A stretch of 64,000 bases of DNA from NCBI RefSeq assembly GCF_031119335.1, contig NZ_JAVHXT010000002.1, positions 124,001 through 188,000 of the forward strand, written 5' to 3'. The first letter of the stretch is position 1, and every line of letters starts with the position of its first letter. The translations under genes and the position numbers were made by a program. Positions 43,883 through 52,767 of this stretch are shown piece after piece. The notes under the pieces are model-generated. The model did no database searches, was not told the DNA's origin, and saw only the letters and a list, made by a program, of their open reading frames with translations. Source of the DNA: Pedobacter sp. (GTDB taxonomy: Bacteria > Bacteroidota > Bacteroidia > Sphingobacteriales > Sphingobacteriaceae).

Positions 43883-43912
43883 GCAAAAAAAATCCCGAGT
43901 TACCTCGGGATA
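43883..43912 (-). terminator. Terminator of ftsH
   Basis: The perfect stem ATCCCGAG-ttac-CTCGGGAT (43892-43911) is followed on the minus strand by eight T. It starts 6 bp after the ftsH stop and its T-run enters the upstream region of the LUD gene. Confidence 0.85.
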
Positions 43913-43916
43913 AAAT

Positions 43917-45995
43917 TTAATGACTAACGCCTTTATTTTCATTATCAGGAATATCATTATTTTCTGCTATCGGAGTAGGCTCAATCACCAGTTCTTCTGC
44001 AGGAACATTTTCTGCCAGCAACTCTGTTGTTTCACTATCAGACGGACGCTTTCCGAAAATCTCTTCTAAGTCTTCTTTGAAGATTACTTCAGATGTTAAC
44101 AGCTTTTCTGCCAACTTACCTAGGTTCTCCTGGTTGTCAGTCAAAATTTGCAAAGCTCTTTGGTATTGTTCTTCAATAATTTTACTAGCCTCTTCGTCAA
44201 TAATTCTAGCTGTCGCTTCAGAATAAGGTTTGGTAAAAGTCTCTTGACCTCTAGAATCGTAGTAAGAAATATTACCTAATTTATCGTTTAAGCCATACAT
44301 AGAAACCATTGCATAGGCTTGTTTCGTTACTTTTTCTAAATCGCTTAACGCACCGGTACTAATTTTATTGAAGGTGATTTTTTCTGCAGCTCTACCACCC
44401 ATTGTAGCACACATTTCATCTAAAATCTGCTCTGTAGTGGTAATACTTCTTTCTTCTGGCAAGTACCAAGCCGCACCTAACGACTGACCACGAGGAACAA
44501 TAGTTACTTTAATTAAAGGATGCGCATGTGGCAACAACCAAGATACCGTTGCGTGACCAGCTTCGTGGAAAGCAATTGCCCTCTTCTCTTCTTTAGTAAT
44601 GATTTTATTTTTCTTTTCTAAACCGCCGATAATTCTATCCACAGCATCCAAGAAATCTTGTTTAGTTACCGATTCGTGACCTTTTCTCGCTGCAATTAAT
44701 GCCGCTTCGTTACAAAGGTTGGCAATATCTGCACCTGAGAAACCTGGAGTTTGTTTTGCCAAGAAATTGATATCGATATTATCTTCTAACTTAATTGGTT
44801 TTAAGTGTACACCAAATATTTCTTTACGTTCGTTAATATCTGGCATGTCAACGTAGATCTGTCTATCAAAACGGCCTGGTCTCAATAAAGCGTTGTCTAA
44901 CACATCTGCTCTGTTAGTTGCTGCCATAATAATAATACCACTATCGGTACCAAAACCATCCATTTCAACTAGTAACTGGTTCAAAGTATTCTCACGCTCG
45001 TCGTTACCGCCCATCATGTTGCCCTTGCCCCTAGCCCTACCAATAGCATCAATTTCATCAATAAAGATGATACACGGTGCTTTATCCTTTGCTTGTCTGA
45101 ACAAATCACGCACACGAGAAGCACCTACACCTACAAACATTTCCACAAAATCAGACCCTGAAAGTGAGAAAAATGGCACTTGTGCTTCACCAGCTACAGC
45201 TTTTGCCAGTAAGGTTTTACCGGTACCAGGAGATCCAACCAATAGCGCACCTTTAGGGATTTTACCCCCCAAATTGGTATATTTTTTAGGGTTTTTAAGG
45301 AAATCTACAATTTCCATTACCTCTTGTTTGGCCTCAGTTAAACCGGCAACGTCGTTAAACGTGATGTTTACTTGACTTTCTTTATCGAACAAAGTAGCCT
45401 TAGATTTTCCAATATTGAAGATCTGGCCACCGCCACCACCACCGCCGCCGCTCATACGACGCATCATGAAAATCCATAAACCCGCGAACAACAGCAAAGG
45501 AAGAATGATGTTCAAGAAAACTCCAGCCCAAGCATTAGATCTAGATTCTGTTTCTACAGGAACTTGATTTTCTAGCGGAATGTTAGCTTGAGATTTCTCT
45601 AACTTTTTAGCTAACATATCGGCAGAAGCCTCGTTAAATACGGCAATAGGACCTGTTTCTTTTCCAAATCCTGTTCTACCTTTATACTTTTTATACTTAG
45701 GGTCCTCTTTCTTATTCTCTTTTAAATAAACTTCAACCTTCAAAACATCGTCTGCCTTGTAGGTAACCAATTTCTGTACATCGCCAGGAATAAGCATTTC
45801 TTCTTCGAAAGTTTTATAACTAATTGGCTTTGCCGTATCAGAATTAAATAAAAAATTAACTGCAATAAGCGCTACAATAATGGCTGCGTAAACCCAAAAT
45901 ATGTTAAACTTAGGTGTTTTTTGAGGTCTTTTAGGAATATTCGGCAGTCGTTTAGAAGGCTTTTGCTTATCGTTAGGATTGTTCTCTTGTGTCAT
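43917..45995 (-). CDS. ftsH: ATP-dependent zinc metalloprotease FtsH
   Basis: 692 residues from the ATG at 45995; the earlier in-frame start would overlap rsfS. FtsH is a membrane-bound hexameric AAA+ protease that degrades misfolded membrane proteins and regulators. Order: transmembrane helix (about 37-53), periplasmic domain, second helix (about 168-187), a glycine run, Walker A GSPGTGKT (254-261), [15 protein letters not shown] region, and the zinc motif HEAGH (477-481). The C-terminus is acidic. It is 23 bp downstream of rsfS in one operon, and a strong terminator follows. Confidence 0.97.
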   Translation of the reverse strand: MTQENNPNDKQKPSKRLPNIPKRPQKTPKFNIFWVYAAIIVALIAVNFLFNSDTAKPISYKTFEEEMLIPGDVQKLVTYKADDVLKVEVYLKENKKEDPKYKKYKGRTGFGKETGPIAVFNEASADMLAKKLEKSQANIPLENQVPVETESRSNAWAGVFLNIILPLLLFAGLWIFMMRRMSGGGGGGGGQIFNIGKSKATLFDKESQVNITFNDVAGLTEAKQEVMEIVDFLKNPKKYTNLGGKIPKGALLVGSPGTGKTLLAKAVAGEAQVPFFSLSGSDFVEMFVGVGASRVRDLFRQAKDKAPCIIFIDEIDAIGRARGKGNMMGGNDERENTLNQLLVEMDGFGTDSGIIIMAATNRADVLDNALLRPGRFDRQIYVDMPDINERKEIFGVHLKPIKLEDNIDINFLAKQTPGFSGADIANLCNEAALIAARKGHESVTKQDFLDAVDRIIGGLEKKNKIITKEEKRAIAFHEAGHATVSWLLPHAHPLIKVTIVPRGQSLGAAWYLPEERSITTTEQILDEMCATMGGRAAEKITFNKISTGALSDLEKVTKQAYAMVSMYGLNDKLGNISYYDSRGQETFTKPYSEATARIIDEEASKIIEEQYQRALQILTDNQENLGKLAEKLLTSEVIFKEDLEEIFGKRPSDSETTELLAENVPAEELVIEPTPIAENNDIPDNENKGVSH

Positions 45996-46018
45996 GTTAA
46001 TTAAATGTTTTTGAGGGG

Positions 46019-46393
46019 TTATGCACTCTTGAATGTGGTAGCTTCGGCATCGCCCCATAAATCTTCTATGCCGTAAAAATCACGTTTTTCGGTTCTAAAA
46101 ATATGTACTACAACGTCCAAATAATCTAAAATGATCCATTCAGCGTGGTCTTGTCCTTCTTTTTTCCAAGGATGGGTTTGGGTTAGTTTGTAGACTTCTT
46201 CCTCTACGCTATCGGCTATTGCCTTCACTTGTGTAGAAGAATCTGCATTACAGATTACAAAAAAATCGGAAACCGAACTGCTCAGCTCCCTTAAATCCAA
46301 TCGCACAATATCGTTCCCTTTTTTTTCCTGAATACCGTGTACGGCTATTTCAGATAGGTATGTAGAAAGGTTGGCATTTTTCTTTTTTACCAT
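46019..46393 (-). CDS. rsfS: Ribosomal silencing factor RsfS
   Basis: 124 residues, Iojap/RsfS family. It binds ribosomal protein uL14 and blocks subunit joining when nutrients are low. Motifs: VRLDLRELSSSVSDFFVICN, SSTQVKAIADSVEEEVYKL, WIILDYLDVVVHIFRTEKRDFYGIEDLWGDA. It precedes ftsH by 23 bp in the same direction, a typical Bacteroidota arrangement. birA diverges 45 bp away, so both promoters share a short interval. Confidence 0.96.
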   Translation of the reverse strand: MVKKKNANLSTYLSEIAVHGIQEKKGNDIVRLDLRELSSSVSDFFVICNADSSTQVKAIADSVEEEVYKLTQTHPWKKEGQDHAEWIILDYLDVVVHIFRTEKRDFYGIEDLWGDAEATTFKSA

Positions 46394-46438
46394 TAAAAAA
46401 ATTAATTTTGGTCTTCAACAAATTATAAAAATCAACTC

Positions 46439-47215
46439 TTGCAAAATAACACTTTTTCAACATTATTTGTTGGTCAAAATCTTATCAAATTATCAGCGGT
46501 TGATTCTACCAATAATTATCTAAAGAACCTAGCTTCAAATTCCGAGCCACTAGCTGAAGGTACTGTAATTATGGCAGACCACCAATTTGCGGGTAGAGGC
46601 CAAATGAATAATGAGTGGATTGCAGAGGCTGGAAAAAATTTGACCTTCAGTTTGTTGTTAAGGCCAAATTTTCTCAAAGCCATAGAACAGTTTTTTCTTA
46701 ACATGGCGGTTTCTATTGCTTTAAACAATGTTTTGTTAAAGTATTTGCCTGTTGGATTAACAATTAAATGGCCAAACGACATTTATGTTGAAAACAAGAA
46801 AATTGGCGGCATTTTAATAGAGAACGTTATTGTTGGCAGTAATATTAAACACAGCATTATTGGCATAGGTTTAAACATCAACCAGTCAGATTTTAAGGGC
46901 GATCTGAAATATAAAACAACATCTATATCGCAAATTTTACAACAAGATGTAAATTTAATGGCGCTTTTAAATGAGATTTGCACCCAAATTGAGCAGCTTT
47001 ATCTTAAATTGCGGGCAGGCAAGTACACGGCTTTAAAGGAACTGTACGTTAGTAAGCTTTATAGGCTAAACCAAGTTGCCACCTATGCCGCAGCCGCAGA
47101 TGGCAAGATGTTTGAAGGAACCATAGAGGGGATTAGCAATGAGGGCTTGCTAAAGATTAAACCATTAGATGGAAAGACTGTCGAATTTGGTTTTAAAGAA
47201 GTAGCTTTTATTTAA
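46439..47215 (+). CDS. birA: Biotin--[acetyl-CoA-carboxylase] ligase
   Basis: 258 residues, the short BirA form without the DNA-binding domain. It activates biotin with ATP and attaches it to the carboxylase carrier protein. Motifs: AVDSTNNYLK, MADHQFAGRGQMNNEW, TIKWPNDIYVENKKIGGIL and IGIGLNINQ. The start is a TTG: homologues begin at this point (MQNNTFSTLF) and the next ATG is too far inside the protein. It is divergent from rsfS across 45 bp. A C-terminal SH3-like domain is present (GTIEGISNEGLLKI). Confidence 0.95.
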   Translation: MQNNTFSTLFVGQNLIKLSAVDSTNNYLKNLASNSEPLAEGTVIMADHQFAGRGQMNNEWIAEAGKNLTFSLLLRPNFLKAIEQFFLNMAVSIALNNVLLKYLPVGLTIKWPNDIYVENKKIGGILIENVIVGSNIKHSIIGIGLNINQSDFKGDLKYKTTSISQILQQDVNLMALLNEICTQIEQLYLKLRAGKYTALKELYVSKLYRLNQVATYAAAADGKMFEGTIEGISNEGLLKIKPLDGKTVEFGFKEVAFI

Positions 47216-47247
47216 TTGAAATTTTGACTAACTAACTTATATAACAC

Positions 47248-47700
47248 ATGAAAAAAATCACTTTAATTGTTGCAATGGTGGTAATGACAACCATCAGTGC
47301 GTTTGCCCAATTAGAAAACCCGGTAACTTGGCAGTACGCAGCTAAAAAAACTCCCGGAAAAAACGAAGCTACCCTTTACATTAAGGCTAACATCGAACCT
47401 AATTGGCACCTTTATTCTCAAAACCTAAAGCCAGGAGGTCCAAACAAGACTGAAATTTCTTTTACACCATCAAAAGATTTCAGCTTAATAGGCAAAACGG
47501 CAGAACCAAAACCCATCACTAAATATGAGAAGGTTTTTAAAATGGATGTAAGCTATTTTGAAGATGAGGTAGTTTTCACCCAAAAAATAAAATTGAACAA
47601 AGGCGCTACTACTGTGAAAGGTAAAGTAGAGTTTATGGTTTGTGATGATAAGCAGTGCTTGCCACCTAGCGAGGTAAGTTTCAGCATCCCTGTAAAATAA
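47248..47700 (+). CDS. Free-standing DsbD N-terminal-domain protein, first copy
   Basis: 150 residues with a signal peptide (MKKITLIVAMVVMTTISAFAQ). The mature part matches the periplasmic N-terminal domain of DsbD: NEATLYIKANIEPNWHLYSQ, SYFEDEVVFTQKIKL, and a Cys pair in FMVCDDKQCLPP that would shuttle electrons. In classical DsbD this domain is fused to the membrane part; here it is separate, and a paralogue and the membrane-thioredoxin part follow on the same strand. A terminator hairpin follows directly. Confidence 0.88.
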   Translation: MKKITLIVAMVVMTTISAFAQLENPVTWQYAAKKTPGKNEATLYIKANIEPNWHLYSQNLKPGGPNKTEISFTPSKDFSLIGKTAEPKPITKYEKVFKMDVSYFEDEVVFTQKIKLNKGATTVKGKVEFMVCDDKQCLPPSEVSFSIPVK

Positions 47701-47710
47701 AATTGATAGA

Positions 47711-47746
47711 AGAGGAAGAAATGGCTGACATTGCTTCCTCTTTTTG
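47711..47746 (+). terminator. Terminator after the first DsbD N-domain gene
   Basis: AGAGGAAG (47711-47718) pairs with CTTCCTCT (47734-47741) and is followed by TTTTG. It lies 10 bp after the stop. Confidence 0.7.
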
Positions 47747-47758
47747 TTTGATTTGCGC

Positions 47759-48199
47759 ATGAAGAAAATCTTACTTTTTGTTTTAATCTTATTTAGCAGC
47801 ACCACTTTCGCACAGCTACATAAACCTGTGAAATGGTCGTATTTTGCGAAGAAGATTAATCAACAAGAAGCAGAAGTTTATATCAAGGCCACGGTCGCAC
47901 GTGGTTGGCATATATACGCTATGCAGGATTCTGAAGGCCCAACAAAAACAAGTTTCAGTTTTACGCCATCATCTTCTTACCGTCTAATCGGAAAAACCCT
48001 AGCGCCTACGCCTATCAATAAATTCGATAAAGTACTTCAAAAAAAATTGAGTTATTTCGAGAATGAAGTGGTATTTAAGCAAAAAATAAAACTGCTTAAA
48101 CCCAAAGCTGTAGTAAGTGGCGTTTTAGAGTTTATGGCTTGTAGCGATAAAAGCTGTTTGCCTGCCGAGGAAGTTCCTTTTAAAATTCCGATAGTTTAA
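47759..48199 (+). CDS. Free-standing DsbD N-terminal-domain protein, second copy
   Basis: 146 residues from the ATG at 47759 (signal peptide MKKILLFVLILFSSTTFAQ); the 47744 start adds five residues. It is paralogous to the preceding protein: EAEVYIKATVARGWHIYAMQ, SYFENEVVFKQKIKL, and the Cys pair FMACSDKSCLPAEEVPFKI. Two adjacent divergent copies suggest different partners or redox potentials. It precedes dsbD by 78 bp. Confidence 0.88.
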   Translation: MKKILLFVLILFSSTTFAQLHKPVKWSYFAKKINQQEAEVYIKATVARGWHIYAMQDSEGPTKTSFSFTPSSSYRLIGKTLAPTPINKFDKVLQKKLSYFENEVVFKQKIKLLKPKAVVSGVLEFMACSDKSCLPAEEVPFKIPIV

Positions 48200-48277
48200 C
48201 GTAAGCGCTTTATGATGTGCAACTGACCTGATAAATAGAAAATTATCGCTAATTTCACGGCTTCACACAACACACAA

Positions 48278-49984
48278 ATGAAGAAACTAAACTTATTATG
48301 GGTGCTTTTATTAGCACTTTTAACCGTATTTAATATCGACCAAGCAAGTGCTCGGCAAACGACGCAGGAAGACACTACCGCAGTCGATATGGGTGACATT
48401 GAATTTACCACCATTGGCTCAAAAGAAGACAGCATAGCCAACAACATTAAAGCAGATACCGCTGTAGCAAAAGCAGATTCGGTAAAAACTGATGGCAAAG
48501 CTACCACGGCTGCCGATGCCGACAACAAAACAAAAACTTTATGGCAAACCTTTATTGAAGGACTTTTAGGAGGCTTTTTAGCATTCCTGATGCCCTGCAT
48601 ATTTCCAATGGTGCCATTAACTGTAAGTTATTTTACCAAACGAGCCGAAAGTAGGCAAAAAGGCATTATGAAAGCCGTTATTTACGGGCTTTCAATTATC
48701 GTAATTTACGTAGCGGTAGGTTTAATCATCACTTTAGCATTCGGATCTTCGATGCTAAACGAGCTAAGCAGCAGTGGAATTTTCAACATCCTATTTTTCT
48801 TATTGCTCGTATTTTTTGCATTCTCGTTCTTTGGTGCATTTGAAATTACCTTACCAAGTTCTTTCGTTAATAAAATCGATAAAAAAGCGGATAACAGTAG
48901 TGGTTTAGGTGGCATATTCTTCATGGCAGCCTCTTTAGCATTGGTATCTTTTTCGTGTACAGGACCAATTATCGGCACATTATTAGTACAAGCGAGTGCC
49001 AAAGACGAAATTTTAGCTCCAGCAGTAGGAATGTTTGGCTTCGCTTTAGCTTTAGCGCTACCTTTTACCTTGTCGGCAATTTTCCCTGGCTTCTTAAACA
49101 GCATGCCAAAATCTGGCGGATGGCTAAACAGCGTAAAAGTATGTTTAGGTTTCCTAGAATTAGCTTTGGCGCTGAAATTTTTATCATCGGCAGATCTGGT
49201 TTGGCATTGGGAATGGTTCGATAGAGAAATTTTCTTAGTGCTATGGATCGTAATTTTTGCGATGATGGGTTTCTACTTGTTAGGCAAACTCAAATTTTCG
49301 CACGATAGCGACCTGGCTTACATCAGCGTGCCACGACTAATGTTGGCTATTCTCTCGCTGTCATTCGCGGTTTATATGGTACCGGGTTTATGGGGAGCCC
49401 CATTAAAGGTTTTAAGTGGTTTAGCTCCGCCTATGCACACCCAAGATTTCATTCTACGTGAGCACAAAGGTGCAGCGGCATCAACGGCATCACTTGATTT
49501 TCCTAAACAAGTAAAGCACGGCGATGTATTGCCAGCACCACATGGATTTAACGTATTTTTCGATTTAGATGAAGGTGTTGCCTACGCAAAATCTGTTGGC
49601 AAGCCTATTATGTTAGACTTCACCGGGTGGACCTGCGTAAATTGTAGAAAAATGGAAGATGATATTTGGATTGATGAAACAGTTGGGAAAATCATCAGAG
49701 ATGAATATGTTTTAATCCAACTCTATGTTGATGAGAGAAAGGTTAAAATGCCTGCTGATAAGGTGCATTATTCAAAATATTTAAAAGGAGAAACAAACGA
49801 CTTAGGCAGGTGGAACCAAGATTTTCAAGCTACTAAATATGGTGCAAATTCGCAACCATATTATGTATTGGTAGATCATCAATTAAATCCTTTAGTTCCC
49901 GCTCAAGGTGCTATCTTTGATGCGAAAAAATACACCGCATTTTTACAAAGTGGCGTAGATAAGTTTAAAACAATAAATGAGTAA
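48278..49984 (+). CDS. dsbD: Thiol:disulfide interchange protein DsbD, membrane and thioredoxin parts
   Basis: 568 residues without the periplasmic N-domain found in proteobacterial DsbD; a short Ala/Asp-rich region takes its place after a signal-like helix. The membrane part has about eight helices with the two redox cysteines in FLMPCIFPMVPLTVSYF and VSFSCTGPIIGT. The C-terminal thioredoxin domain has CVNC (Cys453, Cys456) in DFTGWTCVNCRKM. DsbD carries electrons from cytoplasmic thioredoxin to periplasmic reductants. The two free N-domain genes just upstream probably complete the system. The stop overlaps pfkA by 8 bp. Confidence 0.93.
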   Translation: MKKLNLLWVLLLALLTVFNIDQASARQTTQEDTTAVDMGDIEFTTIGSKEDSIANNIKADTAVAKADSVKTDGKATTAADADNKTKTLWQTFIEGLLGGFLAFLMPCIFPMVPLTVSYFTKRAESRQKGIMKAVIYGLSIIVIYVAVGLIITLAFGSSMLNELSSSGIFNILFFLLLVFFAFSFFGAFEITLPSSFVNKIDKKADNSSGLGGIFFMAASLALVSFSCTGPIIGTLLVQASAKDEILAPAVGMFGFALALALPFTLSAIFPGFLNSMPKSGGWLNSVKVCLGFLELALALKFLSSADLVWHWEWFDREIFLVLWIVIFAMMGFYLLGKLKFSHDSDLAYISVPRLMLAILSLSFAVYMVPGLWGAPLKVLSGLAPPMHTQDFILREHKGAAASTASLDFPKQVKHGDVLPAPHGFNVFFDLDEGVAYAKSVGKPIMLDFTGWTCVNCRKMEDDIWIDETVGKIIRDEYVLIQLYVDERKVKMPADKVHYSKYLKGETNDLGRWNQDFQATKYGANSQPYYVLVDHQLNPLVPAQGAIFDAKKYTAFLQSGVDKFKTINE

Positions 49985-50960
49985 GATACAAAATATAGGC
50001 GTGCTTACATCTGGGGGCGATTCTCCGGGAATGAACGCAGCTATTAGAGCCGTTGTTAGAGGTAGTTTATACTACAAATTGAAAGTTACTGGTATTTTAA
50101 GAGGCTACGATGGCTTAATCAATGCCGATTTTATCCCAATGGATGGCAAATCTGTAGCGAATATTATTCAACGTGGTGGCACTATTTTAAAAACCGCCCG
50201 CTGTGATGATTTTAGGACGCCAGAAGGAAGAGCAAAAGCACATCAAAATTTATTGGATAGTGGAATTGATGCCTTAGTAGTGATTGGTGGTGACGGAACC
50301 TTTACTGGTGCTGATGTTTTCTCTCGCGAATACGATTTCCCAATTATTGGGCTTCCGGGTACGATAGACAACGATTTAGAAGGCACTGATTTAACCATTG
50401 GTTACGATACTGCCATTAATACTGTAGTTAGCGCCGTTGACAAGATTAGAGACACTGCAGAATCTCACGATAGGTTGTTTATTGTAGAAGTAATGGGCCG
50501 CGACTCTGGCTTAATTGCGCTGAGAAGCGGAATTGGTGTTGGTGCAGAAGCAATTTTGATACCCGAAGCAAAAATGACTACCGAAGATTTAGTTGAGAGA
50601 GTAGAACACGGTCGTAAAGACAAAGCGTCTAAAATTATTGTAGTTGCCGAAGGTGATGAAGCAGGCGGTGCCTATAATGTTGGCGAAGTACTAAAAGAGA
50701 GGTTCCCTCATCACGATATTAGGGTTTCTGTTTTAGGGCATATCCAGCGTGGCGGCAGCCCATCTTGCGCCGACCGCGTATTGGCTAGTCGTTTAGGTCT
50801 TGCAGCGGTAGAAGGTTTGTTAGAAGGAAAATCGAAAGTGATGGTGGGGCAAGTGAACAAAGAGATTGTATTCACTCCTTTTTCTAAAGCCATTAAGCAT
50901 ATTGATGCTACTCAAGTTACACCAGCTTGGTTAAAACTGGCAGAAATTTTATCACTATAA
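49977..50960 (+). CDS. pfkA: 6-phosphofructokinase
   Basis: 327 residues, ATP-dependent PfkA. It phosphorylates fructose-6-phosphate in glycolysis. Motifs: LTSGGDSPGMNAAIRAVVR (about 10-28), VIGGDGTFTGAD, the catalytic GLPGTIDNDLEGTD, EVMGRDSGLIAL and the allosteric-site HIQRGGSPSCADR. Its start lies inside the last codons of dsbD (8-bp overlap), so translation is coupled. A strong terminator follows. The link with dsbD is probably positional only. Confidence 0.97.
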   Translation: MSKIQNIGVLTSGGDSPGMNAAIRAVVRGSLYYKLKVTGILRGYDGLINADFIPMDGKSVANIIQRGGTILKTARCDDFRTPEGRAKAHQNLLDSGIDALVVIGGDGTFTGADVFSREYDFPIIGLPGTIDNDLEGTDLTIGYDTAINTVVSAVDKIRDTAESHDRLFIVEVMGRDSGLIALRSGIGVGAEAILIPEAKMTTEDLVERVEHGRKDKASKIIVVAEGDEAGGAYNVGEVLKERFPHHDIRVSVLGHIQRGGSPSCADRVLASRLGLAAVEGLLEGKSKVMVGQVNKEIVFTPFSKAIKHIDATQVTPAWLKLAEILSL

Positions 50961-50981
50961 TGTAACAGAAAATATAAAGCG

Positions 50982-51013
50982 AAGCCAGTGTTTAAGAACA
51001 CTGGCTTTTTTTG
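50982..51013 (+). terminator. Terminator of the dsbD-pfkA unit
   Basis: The 11-bp perfect stem AAGCCAGTGTT-taag-AACACTGGCTT (50982-51007) is followed by a run of T. It ends the pfkA transcript and lies about 50 bp before comM. Confidence 0.9.
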
Positions 51014-51061
51014 TTTTTCGGAAAATTTCCTAAATTGAAACTGAAAAACATCTATCTACCT

Positions 51062-52600
51062 ATGTTAGTAAAAACCTATGGCAGCGCTGTATACGGCGTA
51101 GACGCAATTACCATTACCATCGAAGTAAATATTGGCGCTGGCAGCAGCTATTACATGGTAGGCCTGCCAGACAATGCCGTTAAGGAAAGTCAGCACAGAG
51201 TGGAAAGCGCTGTACGCGTTGTTGGCTATCACATGCCCCGTCAAAAAATTTTAGTGAATTTGGCTCCCGCCGATATTAGAAAAGAAGGTTCTGCATACGA
51301 TTTGACTATCGCCATTGGCATTTTAGCGGCCTCTGGGCAAATTGATGCAGATAAGCTGGCCGACTATGTGATTATGGGAGAGCTATCGCTCGATGGCGGC
51401 CTGCAAAGTATCAAAGGTGCACTCCCCATTGCCATACAAGCAAGAAAAGAGGGATTTAAAGGTCTCATCCTTCCCAAAGCAAATGCAAATGAAGCTGGCA
51501 TTGTAAATGATTTAGACGTTTACGGAATGGATACACTGTTAGATGTCATCAACTTTTTTGCAGGGAAAGATGTTCCACAGCCTTTACAAATAGATACTAG
51601 AAAGGAGTTTTACAAGCAGATCAGCAGTTATGAGCAAGATTTTTCAGACGTAAAAGGTCAGGAAAATATTAAGCGGGCTTTAGAAATTGCCGCTGCCGGT
51701 GGGCACAACGTGATATTGATTGGGCCACCAGGTGCAGGAAAGACCATGCTGGCCAAAAGACTACCTACTATTTTACCCCCGTTAAATCTGCTTGAAGCCT
51801 TGGAGAGTACCAAGATTTATTCGGTAGCGGGACGTTTGCCAGCATCAAATGCATTGATGACAGAAAGACCATACCGTGACCCGCACCATACCATTAGCGA
51901 TGTTGCTTTGGTTGGTGGCGGCATGCATCCACAACCGGGAGAAATATCATTGGCACATAATGGGGTATTGTTTTTGGACGAACTTCCCGAATTTAAACGT
52001 ACAGTTCTAGAAGTAATGCGCCAGCCTTTGGAAGATCGAAAGGTGAGTATTTCTAGGGCTAAGTTTTCGGTAGAATATCCCGCCAGTTTTATGCTGGTGG
52101 CTTCGATGAACCCCTGCCCTTGTGGTTTTTTCAATCACCCAGAAAAGGATTGTGTTTGCGCACCCGGAGTAGTACAGAAATATCTCAGCAAAATATCGGG
52201 ACCTTTGTTAGACCGTATAGACTTGCATGTAGAAGTTACGCCTGTTAATTTTTCAGAACTGTCATCATCTCGCCCTGCGGAAAAAAGCAGTTTGATTAGG
52301 GAACGGGTAATTAAGGCAAGAGAAATACAAGACAAACGCTTTACAGAAATGGAAGGCGTACACGCCAACGCACAGATGAGCGCCAACATGGTGCGGAAAA
52401 TTTGTGTGATAGACGAGGTTGGCAGAGGTTTAATTAAACAAGCGATGGAGAAACTCGGCTTATCTGCCCGTGCCTATGATAGGATTTTGAAGGTAGCTCG
52501 TACCATTGCCGATTTAGCGGACAGTGATGACATTGATATGGAGCATTTGGCAGAGGCGATACACTACCGCAGTTTGGATAGAGAAAGCTGGACGGGTTAG
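51062..52600 (+). CDS. comM: ComM/YifB family Mg chelatase-like AAA+ ATPase
   Basis: 512 residues from the ATG at 51062; the upstream TTG start lies in the terminator flank. The N-terminal ChlI-like domain (KTYGSAVYGVDAITITIEVNI) is followed by AAA+ Walker A GPPGAGKTMLAKRL, Walker B GVLFLDELPEF and the C-terminal Mg_chelatase_C region (ARAYDRILKVARTIADLA). A cysteine cluster (NPCPCGFFNHPEKDCVC) is conserved in the family. ComM is a branch-migration helicase that aids integration of DNA in natural transformation in Gammaproteobacteria; the role here is inferred from homology. Confidence 0.93.
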   Translation: MLVKTYGSAVYGVDAITITIEVNIGAGSSYYMVGLPDNAVKESQHRVESAVRVVGYHMPRQKILVNLAPADIRKEGSAYDLTIAIGILAASGQIDADKLADYVIMGELSLDGGLQSIKGALPIAIQARKEGFKGLILPKANANEAGIVNDLDVYGMDTLLDVINFFAGKDVPQPLQIDTRKEFYKQISSYEQDFSDVKGQENIKRALEIAAAGGHNVILIGPPGAGKTMLAKRLPTILPPLNLLEALESTKIYSVAGRLPASNALMTERPYRDPHHTISDVALVGGGMHPQPGEISLAHNGVLFLDELPEFKRTVLEVMRQPLEDRKVSISRAKFSVEYPASFMLVASMNPCPCGFFNHPEKDCVCAPGVVQKYLSKISGPLLDRIDLHVEVTPVNFSELSSSRPAEKSSLIRERVIKAREIQDKRFTEMEGVHANAQMSANMVRKICVIDEVGRGLIKQAMEKLGLSARAYDRILKVARTIADLADSDDIDMEHLAEAIHYRSLDRESWTG

Positions 52601-52647
52601 CAGCTTTAAAGGCAATGTGAGTAATTAACACTTAAATATGTTCATCA

Positions 52648-52716
52648 AACCCGATTGAACGGAAAGCCCGCAAGCGAGTGTAACGAGTGCGGACTTGAAG
52701 TGAAAGCGGGACTGAT
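52648..52716 (-). repeat. Framed hairpin repeat, copy 7
   Basis: On the minus strand: AGTCCCGCTTTCACTTCAAG at the left and TTTCCGTTCAATCGGGTTTG at the right, around CCGCA-ctcgttacactcgct-TGCGG (52668-52692). The cargo shares CTCGTTACACTCG with the copy at 1399-1475. Confidence 0.8.
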
Positions 52717-52767
52717 GTAACCGAAGAACTTCTGTAATTTCTTTTCAAAAAAATTGAGTCGAATATG

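Noticed and set aside
45996..46058. N-terminal extension of FtsH by 21 residues
   Set aside because: It would overlap the end of rsfS, and the start at 45995 gives the usual FtsH N-terminus.
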